DNA of 64,000 bases from contig NZ_CANMSK010000002.1 of NCBI RefSeq assembly GCF_947500655.1, positions 1-64,000 on the forward strand, read 5' to 3'. Made by a program: the position numbers and the translations under genes. The DNA is from an uncultured Psychrosphaera sp. Its GTDB lineage: Bacteria > Pseudomonadota > Gammaproteobacteria > Enterobacterales > Alteromonadaceae. Shown here in pieces: positions 23,433 to 37,588 of the stretch. The notes beneath the pieces were generated by a model. It did not search any database. It saw nothing but the letters and a program-made list of their open reading frames with translations, and was not told the DNA's origin. Numbering within the stretch: position 1 is the first letter of the stretch; each line of letters starts with the position of its first letter.

Positions 23433-23462
23433 AAAGCCTAGCAGCGATAACTGATAGGCTTT
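23433..23462 (-). terminator. probable terminator after gyrB
   Basis: An eight-bp stem, AAAGCCTA/TAGGCTTT, with a 14-base loop lies 20 bases after the gyrB stop on the minus strand. The loop has its own short complementary CAG/CTG. The following T-run is short (TTTATTACG), so efficiency is uncertain. Confidence 0.55.
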
Positions 23463-23482
23463 CTGTATTACTAACTATTAAA

Positions 23483-27051
<3,569 letters not shown>

Positions 27052-27083
27052 TTATAGATATTAACCAAATATAAACTAGCCAA

Positions 27084-28187
27084 CTAAAGTTTCATCGGCA
27101 TAACAACGTATAAACTAGATCCGTCATCATAGCCTTCAATTAGCGCACTGCTGTTTGAGTCCGCTAACATAATTTTAACTGTATCGGTTTTAATGTTGTT
27201 TAATACATCAATCATATAAGAAACGTTAAAACCTATTTCTAATGAATCACCAGTGTAATCAACAACAGCAGATTCTTCCGCTTGTTCTTGCTCTGGGTTA
27301 TTAGCAGAAACTAATAATTCTCCGTTAGATAGATTTAAACGAACACCTTTGAATTTCTCATTAGATAAAATAGACACGCGCTGGAATACTTCTTTCAACA
27401 TAGACTTATCGGCAACAATTGTTTTATCGCCACCTTGTGGAAGTACTCTGCGATAATCAGGAAAACGTCCATCCACTAATTTAGTTGTAAATATAAAATT
27501 TTGCTCTTCTATTCGAATATGATTACTACCAATATGCAACTGGATAACTGCATCATCATCTTCTAATAAGCGTATTATCTCCAGAACAGCCTTACGCGGG
27601 ACAATTACTTGTCTTTGCTCTGTTAGCCCATTAACGATAGGTTGTTGCGCTAGAGCTAGTCTGTGGCCGTCTGTAGACACAGTTCTAATTAAATTAGGTT
27701 CTAATTCAAAAGACATTCCATTTAAGTAATAACGTACGTCTTGATTCGCCATGGAAAAGTGAGTACTTTCAATAAGCGCTCTTAAAGCATGGCGTGTTAA
27801 TTCAATTTTCTCTGAACTCGACCATTCTTCAAGATTTGGATAATCACTTGCAGGTAAAGTTGAAAGGCTAAATTTACTTTTTCCCGACTTAACAACTGCT
27901 GAATGACCGTCTACTTTAAACTCAATCTCTGAGTTATCTGGTAATGAACGACATATATCAAATAACTTCTTGGCCGGTACAGTAATAGCACCTGCTTGAA
28001 TAACATTTCCTGGTACAGCAGAAGCGATTAACTCTACTTCCATATCTGTTCCAGTAAATTTAACTTCTTCAAGTGAAGTTTCAATTAATACATTCGATAG
28101 AATTGGTAACGTATGTTTACGCTCAATAGCACCAGATACTAATGTTAACGGTCTTAATAATGCTTCTTTACTAATAATTATATGCAT
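27084..28187 (-). CDS. dnaN: DNA polymerase III sliding clamp (beta)
   Basis: DnaN forms the ring-shaped processivity clamp dimer. The 367-residue protein (366 in E. coli) has the three repeated clamp domains. It ends in SSLYVVMPMKL, the usual C-terminal MP-R/K-L motif that contributes to the partner-binding pocket. It starts 14 bases after dnaA stops on the same strand and precedes recF by 32 bases, forming the standard dnaA-dnaN-recF-gyrB order. Confidence 0.98.
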   Translation of the reverse strand: MHIIISKEALLRPLTLVSGAIERKHTLPILSNVLIETSLEEVKFTGTDMEVELIASAVPGNVIQAGAITVPAKKLFDICRSLPDNSEIEFKVDGHSAVVKSGKSKFSLSTLPASDYPNLEEWSSSEKIELTRHALRALIESTHFSMANQDVRYYLNGMSFELEPNLIRTVSTDGHRLALAQQPIVNGLTEQRQVIVPRKAVLEIIRLLEDDDAVIQLHIGSNHIRIEEQNFIFTTKLVDGRFPDYRRVLPQGGDKTIVADKSMLKEVFQRVSILSNEKFKGVRLNLSNGELLVSANNPEQEQAEESAVVDYTGDSLEIGFNVSYMIDVLNNIKTDTVKIMLADSNSSALIEGYDDGSSLYVVMPMKL

Positions 28188-28200
28188 TTGTCTATTCCCA

Positions 28201-29592
28201 CTACGAAGACAAGATTCTGTTCAGGTTTTGAACATCTTCTTTAATTTCGTGACTTTCTTCTTTTAATTCTTTGATCTTTCTACACGCATGCAGAACGGTT
28301 GTATGGTCTCTGCCACCAAATGCATCACCTATTTCTGGCAAGCTATGGTTAGTTAATTCTTTTGCTAACGACATAGCAATTTGTCTTGGCCTGGCAACCG
28401 AGCGACTTCTGCGCTTAGACAAAATATCAGCCACTCGTATTTTGAAATACTCAGCTACTGTTTTTTGAATATTGTCGATCGTTACCAGTTTATCTTGTAA
28501 AGCTAATAAGTCTCTTAACGCGTCTTTTACAAAATCAATTGTAATAGGTCTGCCAGTGAAGTTAGCGTTCGCTATCACCCTATTAAGCGCCCCCTCTAAC
28601 TCTCTAACATTAGAGCGTAATCTTTTAGCAATAAAAAAGGCAACTTCTTCAGGTATCTTAACCTTACTTTGATGTGCTTTTTTCATTAAGATAGCCACAC
28701 GAGTTTCTAACTCTGGCGGCTCAATTGGAACATTTAAGCCCCAACCAAATCTGCTTTTTAATCTGTCTTCCACCCCATCGATTTCTTTTGGATATCGATC
28801 AGATGTTAAAATTATTTGTTTGTTACCTTCAAGCAATGCATTAAAGGTATGAAAAAACTCTTCTTGTGAACGGTCTTTTTTAGCAAAAAACTGAATATCA
28901 TCTATTAACAGTGCATCTAACCCACGGTAATAACGCTTAAATTCTTCAATAGCATTATTTTGTAATGCTTTAACCATATCCTGAACAAATCGTTCTGAAT
29001 GCATATAAACTACTTTGGCATCTTTTTTATTCGCCATAATGCCATTACCAACAGCGTGCAATAAGTGAGTTTTACCTAAACCAGTACCACCATATAAAAA
29101 CAGTGGATTGTAAGCATTACCTGGATTATCGGCCACTTGCATTGCTGCAGCACGTGCTAATTGGTTACTGTTACCTTCAACAAAGCTATCAAAGGTATAA
29201 GATTCATTTATATTTGATTTATGGTTTGTGCGTAAGCTCTGATTATTAATCGGCATGACACGAGATGGAGTATGTGAAGGTGCATTCACAGTGTTATTTG
29301 CTGGACTTGGCGTCACCGGCGCTTGATTGCTAGGCGCATTAACTATTTTTGAACCAACATCAAAGTTAACACTAGGAATATTGTCCGCATCACCAAACTG
29401 ACCTAAAAGCTCAGAAATACGAACCATGTATTTATCTCTAACCCAGTCCAAAACAAATCTATTTGGCGCATACAGAGTAATTAGCTTTTCTGAGCTATGT
29501 AACTGCAGTGGTCGTATCCACATATTGAACTGCTGCAAAGTTAATTCTTGCTCGAGAACTTGCAAGCAACTTTGCCAAAGAGATTGATACAC
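28201..29592 (-). CDS. dnaA: chromosomal replication initiator DnaA
   Basis: DnaA binds DnaA boxes at oriC and melts the origin. The 463-residue protein has N-terminal domain I (about 1-80) for DnaB/DiaA contact and a low-complexity Asn/Pro/Ser linker (about 90-125). The AAA+ core follows, with Walker [14 protein letters not shown] and Walker [10 protein letters not shown]. The C-terminal helix-turn-helix carries the signature [15 protein letters not shown]. The start is GTG 29592 with AGGA six bases upstream. Three DnaA-box-like sites in the upstream gap suggest autoregulation. Confidence 0.98.
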   Translation of the reverse strand: MYQSLWQSCLQVLEQELTLQQFNMWIRPLQLHSSEKLITLYAPNRFVLDWVRDKYMVRISELLGQFGDADNIPSVNFDVGSKIVNAPSNQAPVTPSPANNTVNAPSHTPSRVMPINNQSLRTNHKSNINESYTFDSFVEGNSNQLARAAAMQVADNPGNAYNPLFLYGGTGLGKTHLLHAVGNGIMANKKDAKVVYMHSERFVQDMVKALQNNAIEEFKRYYRGLDALLIDDIQFFAKKDRSQEEFFHTFNALLEGNKQIILTSDRYPKEIDGVEDRLKSRFGWGLNVPIEPPELETRVAILMKKAHQSKVKIPEEVAFFIAKRLRSNVRELEGALNRVIANANFTGRPITIDFVKDALRDLLALQDKLVTIDNIQKTVAEYFKIRVADILSKRRSRSVARPRQIAMSLAKELTNHSLPEIGDAFGGRDHTTVLHACRKIKELKEESHEIKEDVQNLNRILSS

Positions 29593-29663
29593 TGATTATC
29601 CTAATATGATGTACGGTTATAAAATTATAATCGCCGTTAAGCATTTTCTATTATGCCTTAGAT

Positions 29664-29830
29664 TTATCCACAAACTCAACAAAGAATATGAATAAACTTC
29701 AATTAAAATATCAGTCCCTATTTTATAGATAGAGAGCTTGTGATATTTGAGTTAAACCCAGTAAATAATAGATTAAATTTTGATTGTCATTTATCAACAA
29801 AAAAAAGCTAAAACAGCAAAGTTATGCACA
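29664..29830. other. DnaA-box group in the dnaA-rpmH intergenic region
   Basis: The 418-base gap 29593-30010 is AT-rich. It contains one perfect DnaA box TTATCCACA (29664-29672), one TTATGCACA (29822-29830, fits TTATNCACA) and one near-box TTATCAACA (29791-29799), all on the plus strand. GATC sites are rare here. In Pseudomonas-type chromosomes oriC lies in this gap. In this window the mioC-mnmG gap is the stronger candidate, so this group is more likely to control dnaA transcription or act as an accessory DnaA-binding region. Confidence 0.6.
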
Positions 29831-29896
29831 AAATCTATAAAATATTAGTAAAAAATGTGTATATCTTATTAATTTTAGTTTTTTTGAATGATTGTG

Positions 29897-29925
29897 TTGA
29901 CTATATTTCCATCTATCTATATTAT
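29897..29925 (+). promoter_or_regulatory. rpmH operon promoter
   Basis: TTGACT (29897-29902), a 17-base spacer and TATTAT (29920-29925) form a strong sigma70 promoter reading into rpmH-rnpA-yidD-yidC. A GC-rich discriminator-like CGGCGTCC follows. The first transcribed bases would be about 29932, giving an approximately 80-base leader. Confidence 0.65.
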
Positions 29926-29935
29926 TCGGCGTCCT

Positions 29936-29968
29936 TTTTTGGGACCCTGCAGGGGTCGCGACCTGCGG
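29936..29968 (+). promoter_or_regulatory. GC-rich structured leader of rpmH
   Basis: Between the promoter and the rpmH start lies a short island of unusually high GC in an AT-rich gap. It holds the palindromes CCTGCAGG and GGTCGCGACC overlapping in GGGACCCTGCAGGGGTCGCG. Several alternative hairpins are possible (GCAGG with CCTGC, GACCC with GGGTC). It could be an mRNA leader structure controlling L34 or RnpA expression. I know of no named riboswitch that matches. Confidence 0.5.
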
Positions 29969-29986
29969 AATATTTACATTAATTAG

Positions 29987-30145
<159 letters not shown>

Positions 30146-30147
30146 TT

Positions 30148-30516
30148 GTGAAAAGTAATACTTTTCCAAGGGAGTTACGCCTTGTAACTCCCTCTCAATT
30201 TTCCCGCGTTTTTGACCACCCCGTTAAAGCAGTCTCTGATCACATCACTATATTAGCTAAATTTAATGATCTAGAAAATCCACGTATTGGATTAACGATT
30301 GCTAAGAAAAAAGAAAAAACAGCAGTTGGTAGAAATAGAATTAAACGAATAATTCGCGATAGCTTTCGTTTAAATCAACATAATTTGCCCAATATTGATA
30401 TAGTAGTCATCGCCAGAAATCAAATAGGTGAAGCAGACAATAAACATCTGCATAAACAATTGAATAAATTATGGAAAAAAATAACTCTGCGTTGCGAACA
30501 ATCCTTAAAACAATAA
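30148..30516 (+). CDS. rnpA: ribonuclease P protein component
   Basis: RnpA is the protein cofactor of RNase P, which matures the 5' ends of tRNAs. The 122-residue basic protein carries the signature [20 protein letters not shown] (about 51-70). The N-terminal [17 protein letters not shown] segment is typical of the central cleft for the 5' leader. Translation begins at GTG 30148, two bases after rpmH. The 3' end overlaps yidD by 46 bases. Confidence 0.97.
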   Translation: MKSNTFPRELRLVTPSQFSRVFDHPVKAVSDHITILAKFNDLENPRIGLTIAKKKEKTAVGRNRIKRIIRDSFRLNQHNLPNIDIVVIARNQIGEADNKHLHKQLNKLWKKITLRCEQSLKQ

Positions 30517-30737
30517 TAAGGTTTTACCAAAAGGCGATTAGTCCTTGGTTTCCAGCAAAGTGCCGTTTTTATCCAAGTTGTTCAGAATATGCAATTGATG
30601 CAATTAATCACCATGGTTCGATAAAAGGTAGTTGGTTAAGTTTAAAACGTATTTTAAGATGTAACCCATTTAGTAAAGGTGGATTTGATCCAGTACCAAA
30701 TTCAACTCAATCAAATATAGAAAAAAAAGAGAATTAA
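30471..30737 (+). CDS. yidD: membrane protein insertion efficiency factor YidD
   Basis: The 88-residue protein belongs to the YidD family, an inner-membrane-associated amphipathic protein that assists YidC-dependent insertion. The signature [15 protein letters not shown] is present with its conserved cysteines, followed by the basic [19 protein letters not shown] segment. It overlaps rnpA by 46 bases in another frame and stops five bases before yidC, the conserved rpmH-rnpA-yidD-yidC order. Confidence 0.96.
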   Translation: MEKNNSALRTILKTIIRFYQKAISPWFPAKCRFYPSCSEYAIDAINHHGSIKGSWLSLKRILRCNPFSKGGFDPVPNSTQSNIEKKEN

Positions 30738-30742
30738 GCTCT

Positions 30743-32395
30743 ATGGAATCGCAACGTTCATTTTTAATTATTGGTTTAGGATTAGTAAGTTTTTTGTTAT
30801 ATCAACAATGGCTCGTTGACTATTCCCCAACCCCACAAGTAACGCCTCAAATAGAACAGACAAATAATAATATTGTTGGTTCGGCTTTACCTTCATCTAT
30901 TGATGCAAATAGTGATTTACCATTAGCACCAAGTTCGGGAATTGTTGAAACACCAAAACAAGAACAACACTTAGTAACAATTACCACAGATACATTTGAG
31001 GTAAATATTGATACTAAAGGTGGTGATGTTGTTAAAACCGTATTGTTAAAACACGATGCAGAACATAAATCAGATGATAAGTTTGTATTGTTATCTCAGG
31101 AGCCAACCGTCTATGTTGCTCAATCTGGGTTAATAGGACGCAACGGTCCTGACGCTTCAACTGAAGGTCGCCCTATCTACCATATAGAAAAGACTGAATG
31201 GTTAATGGAAGGTGATGATCTTACTGTTCCTATGACTTATACCAGTAAAGATGGCTTAGAAGTTACAAAGACTTTTTACTTCCAACGTAATAAACACTCT
31301 ATTGATGTTGCCTTTAATATTAAAAATACTTCATCGAAAACCTTAGAATTTGTGCCTTTTTATCAGTTAAAACAAGATTTCTCTACTGAAGAAGGCTCAA
31401 TGATGATGCCAACATATCGTGGTGGTGCTTTCTCAACTTCGGAAGAATCATATGAGCATTATGACCTTGACGATATGAAAGATGAAAAACTTAATGAAGA
31501 TACCTTAGGTGGCTGGGTTGGTATGATCCAACATTACTTTGTGAGTGCTTGGGTTCCGGCCAAAGACCAGAATAATAATATATTCACTAAAGTAGTAGGT
31601 AATGGCCAATACGGGATAATCGGTGTTAAATCACCAGCAATTGTTATTCAATCTGGTGAAACGGTTGAAAATAAGGCGACATTATTTTCAGGTCCTAAGA
31701 ATCAAGAAGAACTTAGTACTCTGCATGACACATTAGACTTAACTGTTGATTACGGCATGTTATTTTTTATTAGCCAAATATTATTCTCTTTGCTTATTAC
31801 TATTTATGGTTTTGTAGGTAACTGGGGTATCGCAATTATATTAATCACTGTGTTTGTTAAAATGTTGATGTATCCGTTAACTAAAAAGCAATATGAATCA
31901 ATGGCTAAAATGCGTGCATTACAACCTAAGATGGCAAAATTAAAAGAACGCTTTGGTGATGACCGTCAGAAATTTGGTCAAGCAACCATGGAGTTATATA
32001 AGAAAGAAAAAGTAAATCCAATGGGTGGCTGTTTACCACTTCTTCTACAAATGCCGATTTTCTTAGCGTTATATTGGGTATTCTTAGAGAGTGTTGAGCT
32101 ACGTCATGCTCCATTTGGTTTATGGATATCTGACCTTTCAGCTTCTGACCCATATTACATATTACCTGCATTGTTTGGTTTATCTATGTTCACCATGCAG
32201 AAGTTATCGCCATCACCAACGACCGATCCTATGCAACAAAAAATGATGTTGTGGATGCCGGTCATATTCTCTGTATTCTTTGTTATGTTCCCAGCTGGAT
32301 TGGTATTGTATTGGTTTATATCAAACGTAATATCTATTCTACAAATGCTGTTCATTTATAGAAATATAGATAAAAAAAACGCAGCTAAAAAATAA
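30743..32395 (+). CDS. yidC: membrane protein insertase YidC
   Basis: YidC inserts and folds inner-membrane proteins alone or with SecYEG. The 550-residue protein has an N-terminal signal-anchor helix (about 5-22) and a Ser/Pro/Gln-rich linker. The large periplasmic P1 beta-domain (about 60-335) is followed by the conserved five-helix core (about 345-540) that includes GNWGIAIILITVFVKM and NPMGGCLPLLLQMPIF. The cytoplasmic C-terminus is basic. ATP synthase subunit c, a classic YidC client, is encoded 8 kb away. A terminator follows at 32454-32480. Confidence 0.97.
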   Translation: MESQRSFLIIGLGLVSFLLYQQWLVDYSPTPQVTPQIEQTNNNIVGSALPSSIDANSDLPLAPSSGIVETPKQEQHLVTITTDTFEVNIDTKGGDVVKTVLLKHDAEHKSDDKFVLLSQEPTVYVAQSGLIGRNGPDASTEGRPIYHIEKTEWLMEGDDLTVPMTYTSKDGLEVTKTFYFQRNKHSIDVAFNIKNTSSKTLEFVPFYQLKQDFSTEEGSMMMPTYRGGAFSTSEESYEHYDLDDMKDEKLNEDTLGGWVGMIQHYFVSAWVPAKDQNNNIFTKVVGNGQYGIIGVKSPAIVIQSGETVENKATLFSGPKNQEELSTLHDTLDLTVDYGMLFFISQILFSLLITIYGFVGNWGIAIILITVFVKMLMYPLTKKQYESMAKMRALQPKMAKLKERFGDDRQKFGQATMELYKKEKVNPMGGCLPLLLQMPIFLALYWVFLESVELRHAPFGLWISDLSASDPYYILPALFGLSMFTMQKLSPSPTTDPMQQKMMLWMPVIFSVFFVMFPAGLVLYWFISNVISILQMLFIYRNIDKKNAAKK

Positions 32396-32453
32396 CTCTA
32401 TGCAAACGGTTTAGCAAAAGTGCTGAACTGTTTTTTAAAATTGAGTTAAAATC

Positions 32454-32480
32454 AAAGGTGACTATTTAGTCACCTTTTTT
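32454..32480 (+). terminator. intrinsic terminator after yidC
   Basis: A ten-bp stem, AAAGGTGACT/AGTCACCTTT, with a four-base loop is followed by a T-run to 32480. It separates the rpmH-yidC operon from mnmE. Confidence 0.9.
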
Positions 32481-32508
32481 ATTGCATTAAATTCAAAGAG
32501 ATACTCCA

Positions 32509-33888
32509 ATGACCGTACTAGCTTATTCAAATGACACCATAGCTGCACAAGCAACAGCCCCAGGAAAAGGAGGTGTTGGCATAATCCGAGTATCAGGTCC
32601 TCAAGCTGAATTAGTTGCTAACAAGATTTTAGGTAAATGTCCTAAAACACGTTACGCGGATTACTTACCATTTAAAGCATTAGATGGTGAATTATTAGAC
32701 CAAGGCATCGCACTATTTTTTAAAGGCCCAAATTCATTCACCGGTGAAGATGTATTAGAGCTCCAAGGCCATGGCGGTCCAGTCATCGTTGATATGATAT
32801 TGCAACAAATTACTCAAATTGAAGGAATTCGTTTAGCCCGTGCTGGTGAATTCTCTGAACGAGCTTTTTTAAATGACAAAATTGACTTGGCACAAGCGGA
32901 AGCAATTGCAGATTTAATTGAGAGTAACTCTGTTCAAGCTGCTAAGTCTGCCATGCAATCACTACAAGGCGAGTTTTCAAGCAAAATTAATCAGCTTGTA
33001 GAGCAGATGATACGTCTACGTATTTATGTTGAAGCGGCTATCGATTTTCCAGATGAAGAAATTGATTTCCTATCAGATGGTAAAGTAGAAAAAGACCTAC
33101 TCGCAATTATCGATTATCTAGTCACAGTACAAAACCAAGCCAAACAAGGTTCAATAATCCGCGAAGGCATGAAAGTGGTTATTGCAGGTAAACCAAATGC
33201 AGGTAAATCATCTTTATTAAATGCGTTATCAGGTAAAGATTCAGCCATAGTGACAGAAATAGCTGGAACGACTCGTGACGTATTAAAAGAACATATTCAC
33301 ATTGACGGCATGCCATTACATATTATAGATACAGCGGGTCTTAGAGAAAGCCCAGACAAAGTAGAGCAAATTGGTATTGAACGCGCTTGGCAGGAAATTG
33401 TATCTGCAGATAAAGTATTACTTTTAGTTGATGCTAGCGAAAATGAGAGTTTACAACCAGGTGAAATATGGCCTGAGTTTATGGCCAAACTACCAGAAAA
33501 TATGCCTATTACTATTGTTCGCAATAAAATAGATTTAGTTGAATTAAATCAACAAGAAATCCAAGTAGATGGGGATATCCCAGTTCTATCTATTTCAGCT
33601 CAGCATAATATTGGTATTGAAGAATTAAGAGCACACCTTAAAAAATCAATGGGCTTTCAAGGTACAACAGAAGGTACCTTTATGGCTAGACGCCGTCATT
33701 TAGATGCATTAGAAGCGGCTTATTCCCATTTAATAACGGGTAAAGAACAGTTACTTTCTTACATTGCAGGTGAGATTTTAGCGGAAGAGCTACGCATAGC
33801 GCAGCAACATCTAAATGAAATAACTGGCGAATTTAGCTCAGATGACTTGTTAGGCCGTATATTTAGCTCATTTTGTATCGGTAAGTAA
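32509..33888 (+). CDS. mnmE: tRNA uridine-5-carboxymethylaminomethyl GTPase MnmE
   Basis: MnmE with MnmG forms the complex that adds carboxymethylaminomethyl to U34 of tRNAs. The 459-residue protein has the N-terminal formyl-folate-binding domain (about 1-120), a helical domain, and an inserted G domain (about 218-380). The G domain shows the P-loop [16 protein letters not shown] and NKID motifs. The C-terminus ends in the catalytic CIGK. It is followed by mioC, then oriC and mnmG, so the two partners lie on either side of the origin. Confidence 0.97.
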   Translation: MTVLAYSNDTIAAQATAPGKGGVGIIRVSGPQAELVANKILGKCPKTRYADYLPFKALDGELLDQGIALFFKGPNSFTGEDVLELQGHGGPVIVDMILQQITQIEGIRLARAGEFSERAFLNDKIDLAQAEAIADLIESNSVQAAKSAMQSLQGEFSSKINQLVEQMIRLRIYVEAAIDFPDEEIDFLSDGKVEKDLLAIIDYLVTVQNQAKQGSIIREGMKVVIAGKPNAGKSSLLNALSGKDSAIVTEIAGTTRDVLKEHIHIDGMPLHIIDTAGLRESPDKVEQIGIERAWQEIVSADKVLLLVDASENESLQPGEIWPEFMAKLPENMPITIVRNKIDLVELNQQEIQVDGDIPVLSISAQHNIGIEELRAHLKKSMGFQGTTEGTFMARRRHLDALEAAYSHLITGKEQLLSYIAGEILAEELRIAQQHLNEITGEFSSDDLLGRIFSSFCIGK

Positions 33889-33920
33889 TATAAACAGCAA
33901 ATAAATTAAATAAGAAAATT

Positions 33921-34367
33921 ATGATTGAAATAATAGTTGGGACAGAGACAGGCACTGCTGAATATGTAGCAGATGAAGTAATTGAGTTATTAGAAGCTAA
34001 CGATATAAAAGCCAGATCCACCTTAGAGCCTGAATTAGAGCTATTATCAACTTCTGGCTTATGGGTTGTAATTACATCCACACAAGGTGCTGGAGACATT
34101 CCTAACAACTTACAGCCTTTTATACAGTATCTAATAAATAACCAAACGGACTTGTCCGATAAAAAAGCAATGATCATCGCATTAGGTGATTCAAGTTATG
34201 ACACTTATTGCCAAGCTGGAAGCAAGATAAGTGAGCAGCTTTTATCGTTAGGTATTGAACTCATAACCCCTATATTTCAGGTTGATGCAATGGATGAAGA
34301 GATGCCAGAAGACCTTGTTATAAACTGGTTAACTGGTCATTTACCTCTAATAACAGCTATAAACTAA
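33921..34367 (+). CDS. mioC: flavodoxin-like protein MioC
   Basis: The 148-residue protein is a short-chain flavodoxin (147 in E. coli MioC). The FMN phosphate loop is VGTETGTAEYVADE (residues 6-19). A second FMN loop contains TSTQGAGDIPNN, and a third GDSSYDTYCQAG. In E. coli MioC supports biotin synthase activity in vitro, and its gene reads into oriC; the same arrangement is seen here. No terminator separates it from the origin, so its transcription probably runs into oriC. Confidence 0.92.
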   Translation: MIEIIVGTETGTAEYVADEVIELLEANDIKARSTLEPELELLSTSGLWVVITSTQGAGDIPNNLQPFIQYLINNQTDLSDKKAMIIALGDSSYDTYCQAGSKISEQLLSLGIELITPIFQVDAMDEEMPEDLVINWLTGHLPLITAIN

Positions 34368-34936
34368 CATTTGATCAAAATAAATTAGGATCCAAAAATA
34401 AATTTGGATCTTAATTGTTATTAACATCTCACATCCTATTTAGAGCAATAAATAAGCTTTTCACAACTAGTACTCAGCTTATCCACATTATCAACACAAA
34501 CTTAGCTAATAAATATATACTTGTGTATAAGATCGTTAAGATCCTCTGATCTAACTGAAGATATCCAGAATATAACTATTGTAGGTAAAGTGCTTGTGGA
34601 TAACCGCTATTTTTATATGCAGGTTAAACCCAAGTAGATCAAAGAATGATCACAGTATATAAAACAACTAACACTATGTATTAATGGGAAAAAATAGACT
34701 TACTAACAAAAAATGATTAGTTAATAGTAGAAATAATAAAAGATCTTTAAAAAGATCTTATATATATAAAGGAACACATCATTGAAAAAAGACTAAAATC
34801 TGAATAATAAATAACCGTTTCATTCCCGTTAAAAGAAAGATAGAATACGCGCCCTTTTTTAGAGGATCTTTATTTTAGAATTTTAGATCTAAATTAATAA
34901 AAAATTAGAACTGAAATAAAGTAACTTGAGGTACAA
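34368..34936. other. oriC: chromosomal replication origin oriC (mioC-mnmG)
   Basis: This 569-base AT-rich gap has the layout of E. coli oriC. GATC occurs 12 times (34373, 34389, 34407, 34531, 34540, 34548, 34637, 34648, 34742, 34754, 34865, 34886). DnaA boxes are TTATCCACA (34479-34487, +), adjacent TTATCAACA (34488-34496, +), TTATACACA (34522-34530, -) and TTATCCACA (34595-34603, -). On the mnmG side the minus strand has two tandem 13-mers, GATCTTTTATTAT and GATCTTTTTAAAG (34733-34757), like the E. coli unwinding repeats GATCTNTTNTTTT. GATC clustering implies Dam/SeqA control. Whether it is the active origin is inferred from sequence. Confidence 0.88.
34841..34860 (+). promoter_or_regulatory. 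mnmG promoter region
   Basis: A -10-like TAGAAT (34841-34846) is followed by the GC-rich discriminator ACGCGCCC, like the stringently controlled gidA promoter of E. coli. I could not assign a good -35. Transcription from here would move away from the unwinding repeats and add negative supercoils behind it. Confidence 0.45.
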
Positions 34937-36826
34937 ATGATTTTTGCTGAACAATTTGATGTAATCGTAGTTGGCGGTGGCCACGCAGGAACTGAAGCTG
35001 CACTAGCTGCTGCAAGAATGGGACAAAATACTCTTTTGTTAACCCATAACGTTGATACATTAGGTCAAATGTCATGTAATCCTGCAATTGGTGGGATTGG
35101 AAAAGGTCATCTTGTTAAAGAAATAGATGCTCTTGGTGGTTCAATGGCATTGGCAGCAGATGCTTCTGGTATACAGTTCAGGACATTAAATTCCTCTAAA
35201 GGACCTGCAGTAAGAGCAACTCGAGCTCAAGCGGATCGTATTTTATACAAAGCTTTCATTAGAGAAACTTTAGAAAGCCAACCAAATTTAAAAATATTCC
35301 AACAATCTTGTGATGACTTAATCGTAGAAAACGAAACTGTTGTTGGTGTAGTTACTCAAATGGGCTTAAAATTCAAAGCCAGATCAGTTGTATTGACCGT
35401 AGGAACCTTTCTTGGTGGAAAGATACATATTGGACTAGAAAACCACTCAGGTGGCAGAGCAGGCGATCCTCCATCAATAGCACTGGCTGATAGATTAAGA
35501 GAATTACCGTTTAGAGTTGACCGTTTAAAAACAGGCACTCCACCTAGAATAGACGCTAGAAGTATTGATTTCTCTGTTATGCAAGAACAACCAGGTGATA
35601 CACCAACACCTTATTTTTCATATATCAGTGAAAAGGATACTCATCCACAACAAGTCCCTTGTTTTATCACTTATACCAATGAAAAAACTCATGAAGTAAT
35701 TCGTGGTGGTTTAGACAGATCTCCAATGTATTCAGGCGTAATAGAAGGAATTGGTCCTAGATACTGCCCTTCAATTGAAGATAAAATTGTACGTTTTGCA
35801 GATAAAGACCAACATCAGATATTCGTAGAGCCAGAAGGATTAACAACCCATGAAGTTTATCCAAACGGCATTTCAACTAGTTTACCTTTTGATGTTCAAG
35901 TTGACTTAGTACGTTCAATTGCTGGATTTGAAAACGCACATATTACTCGTCCGGGTTATGCAATTGAATATGATTATTTTGATCCTAGAGACTTAAAACA
36001 AACGTTAGAAACTAAGTTTATAAACGGATTATATTTCGCAGGCCAAATTAATGGCACAACCGGTTACGAAGAAGCCGGTGCTCAAGGTTTAATTGCAGGA
36101 ACTAATGCTGCATTGCGTTCTAAAGAAGCTGAACAATGGATCCCAACAAGAGACCTAGCTTACATCGGCGTTTTAATTGATGACTTATCAACTCTAGGTA
36201 CAAAAGAACCGTACAGAATGTTTACTAGTCGCGCTGAGTACAGATTAATGCTCAGAGAAGATAATGCTGATATTCGTCTTACTGAGAAAGGTCGTGAACT
36301 AGGTTTAGTATGTGATAAACGTTGGCAGTTATTTAATGAAAAAATGGAAAAAGTAGCCATTGAAAAACAACGTTTAAAATCAACTTGGGTGCATAAAGAT
36401 CATGCTCAAATTGATCAAGTAAATGCCTTGTTAAAATCACCAATGTCGAAAGAAGCAAGTTTAGAAGACTTAGTAAGACGTCCTGAAATACGTTATGAAG
36501 ATTTAATGGAAATTGAAGGAATTGGTCCAGCTTGTGATAATAAACAAGCTGCAGAACAAGTTGAAATCCAAATTAAATACCAAGGTTATATTGATCGTCA
36601 GCTATTAGAAATTGAAAAATTACAAAAGCATGAAAAAACAATACTGCCTGCAGACTTTGAATATTCAACCGTCAGCGGTTTATCAAATGAAGTAGTTGCT
36701 AAATTAAAAGATGCGCGTCCAGAAACTATTGGACAAGCATCTAGAATTTCAGGTATCACGCCTGCTGCTATATCTTTGTTATTAATTTATCTAAAAAAAC
36801 AAGGCGCATTACGCAAAACGGCTTAA
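34937..36826 (+). CDS. mnmG: tRNA uridine-5-carboxymethylaminomethyl enzyme MnmG
   Basis: MnmG (GidA) is the FAD- and NADH-using partner of MnmE in wobble uridine modification. The 629-residue protein (629 in E. coli) has the dinucleotide motif [17 protein letters not shown], the [20 protein letters not shown] region and FAD-domain motif [16 protein letters not shown]. The helical C-terminal domain, needed for MnmE binding and tRNA, is about 550-629. It is the first gene right of oriC; rsmG follows after 115 bases. Confidence 0.98.
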   Translation: MIFAEQFDVIVVGGGHAGTEAALAAARMGQNTLLLTHNVDTLGQMSCNPAIGGIGKGHLVKEIDALGGSMALAADASGIQFRTLNSSKGPAVRATRAQADRILYKAFIRETLESQPNLKIFQQSCDDLIVENETVVGVVTQMGLKFKARSVVLTVGTFLGGKIHIGLENHSGGRAGDPPSIALADRLRELPFRVDRLKTGTPPRIDARSIDFSVMQEQPGDTPTPYFSYISEKDTHPQQVPCFITYTNEKTHEVIRGGLDRSPMYSGVIEGIGPRYCPSIEDKIVRFADKDQHQIFVEPEGLTTHEVYPNGISTSLPFDVQVDLVRSIAGFENAHITRPGYAIEYDYFDPRDLKQTLETKFINGLYFAGQINGTTGYEEAGAQGLIAGTNAALRSKEAEQWIPTRDLAYIGVLIDDLSTLGTKEPYRMFTSRAEYRLMLREDNADIRLTEKGRELGLVCDKRWQLFNEKMEKVAIEKQRLKSTWVHKDHAQIDQVNALLKSPMSKEASLEDLVRRPEIRYEDLMEIEGIGPACDNKQAAEQVEIQIKYQGYIDRQLLEIEKLQKHEKTILPADFEYSTVSGLSNEVVAKLKDARPETIGQASRISGITPAAISLLLIYLKKQGALRKTA

Positions 36827-36941
36827 TGTTTGTTTTGAAAGTAATAGGTATAAATAAAAAATTTTTAATTAACACTAGGTATGACAGATTTTGCTAGTTA
36901 TACTTTTGGGTCTATTTTATAAATTTTGAATCTATTATTAT

Positions 36942-37571
36942 ATGTTGAAAGCGAGACTAGCTAAATTAATTGCCAAAACAGACCTACAAGTTAGCGATGA
37001 ACAAATCGAAAAACTTGTCGCTTATGTAGGTTTGCTTGATAAATGGAATAAAGCTTATAACTTAACTTCTGTTCGTCAACCTGAGCAAATGCTAGTAAAA
37101 CATATAGTCGACAGTCTTGTAGTAAGTCCTCACTTATCTGAAGTGTCAGATATCAATAATAAATTCATCGATGTAGGAACAGGTCCTGGATTACCAGGAA
37201 TTCCTCTGTCTATTGTAAATCCTGATTATGAATTCACTTTGTTAGATTCTCTTGGCAAACGAATTCGGTTTATTACACAGGTAAAACACGAGTTAAAATT
37301 AGATAATGTCACACCGTTACAAAGTCGAGTTGAAGATCACCAAGGACAATATGCTGGAGTTTTAAGTAGAGCATTTGCATCAATTTCTGATATGGTAAAT
37401 TGGAGTCATCATTTAGTTGCCGAAAATGGATTGTTTTTCGCATTGAAAGGCCAACTTGATCAACAAGAAATAGATGACTTACCAGAATTTGTCGAAGTAA
37501 AACAAGCTTATACGTTAGTAGTCCCTGAGTTAGATGGTGAAAGACATCTCGTTTTATTAAAAAAACGTTAG
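36942..37571 (+). CDS. rsmG: 16S rRNA m7G527 methyltransferase
   Basis: RsmG (GidB) methylates G527 of 16S rRNA; loss gives low-level streptomycin resistance in other bacteria. The 209-residue protein has the SAM-binding motif [15 protein letters not shown] and the NLTSVR segment. The C-terminal [15 protein letters not shown] is also typical. It begins 115 bases after mnmG and is followed 17 bases later by parA, the conserved mnmG-rsmG-parA-parB order. Confidence 0.96.
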   Translation: MLKARLAKLIAKTDLQVSDEQIEKLVAYVGLLDKWNKAYNLTSVRQPEQMLVKHIVDSLVVSPHLSEVSDINNKFIDVGTGPGLPGIPLSIVNPDYEFTLLDSLGKRIRFITQVKHELKLDNVTPLQSRVEDHQGQYAGVLSRAFASISDMVNWSHHLVAENGLFFALKGQLDQQEIDDLPEFVEVKQAYTLVVPELDGERHLVLLKKR

Positions 37572-37588
37572 TTAGAATTGAGGATAAT

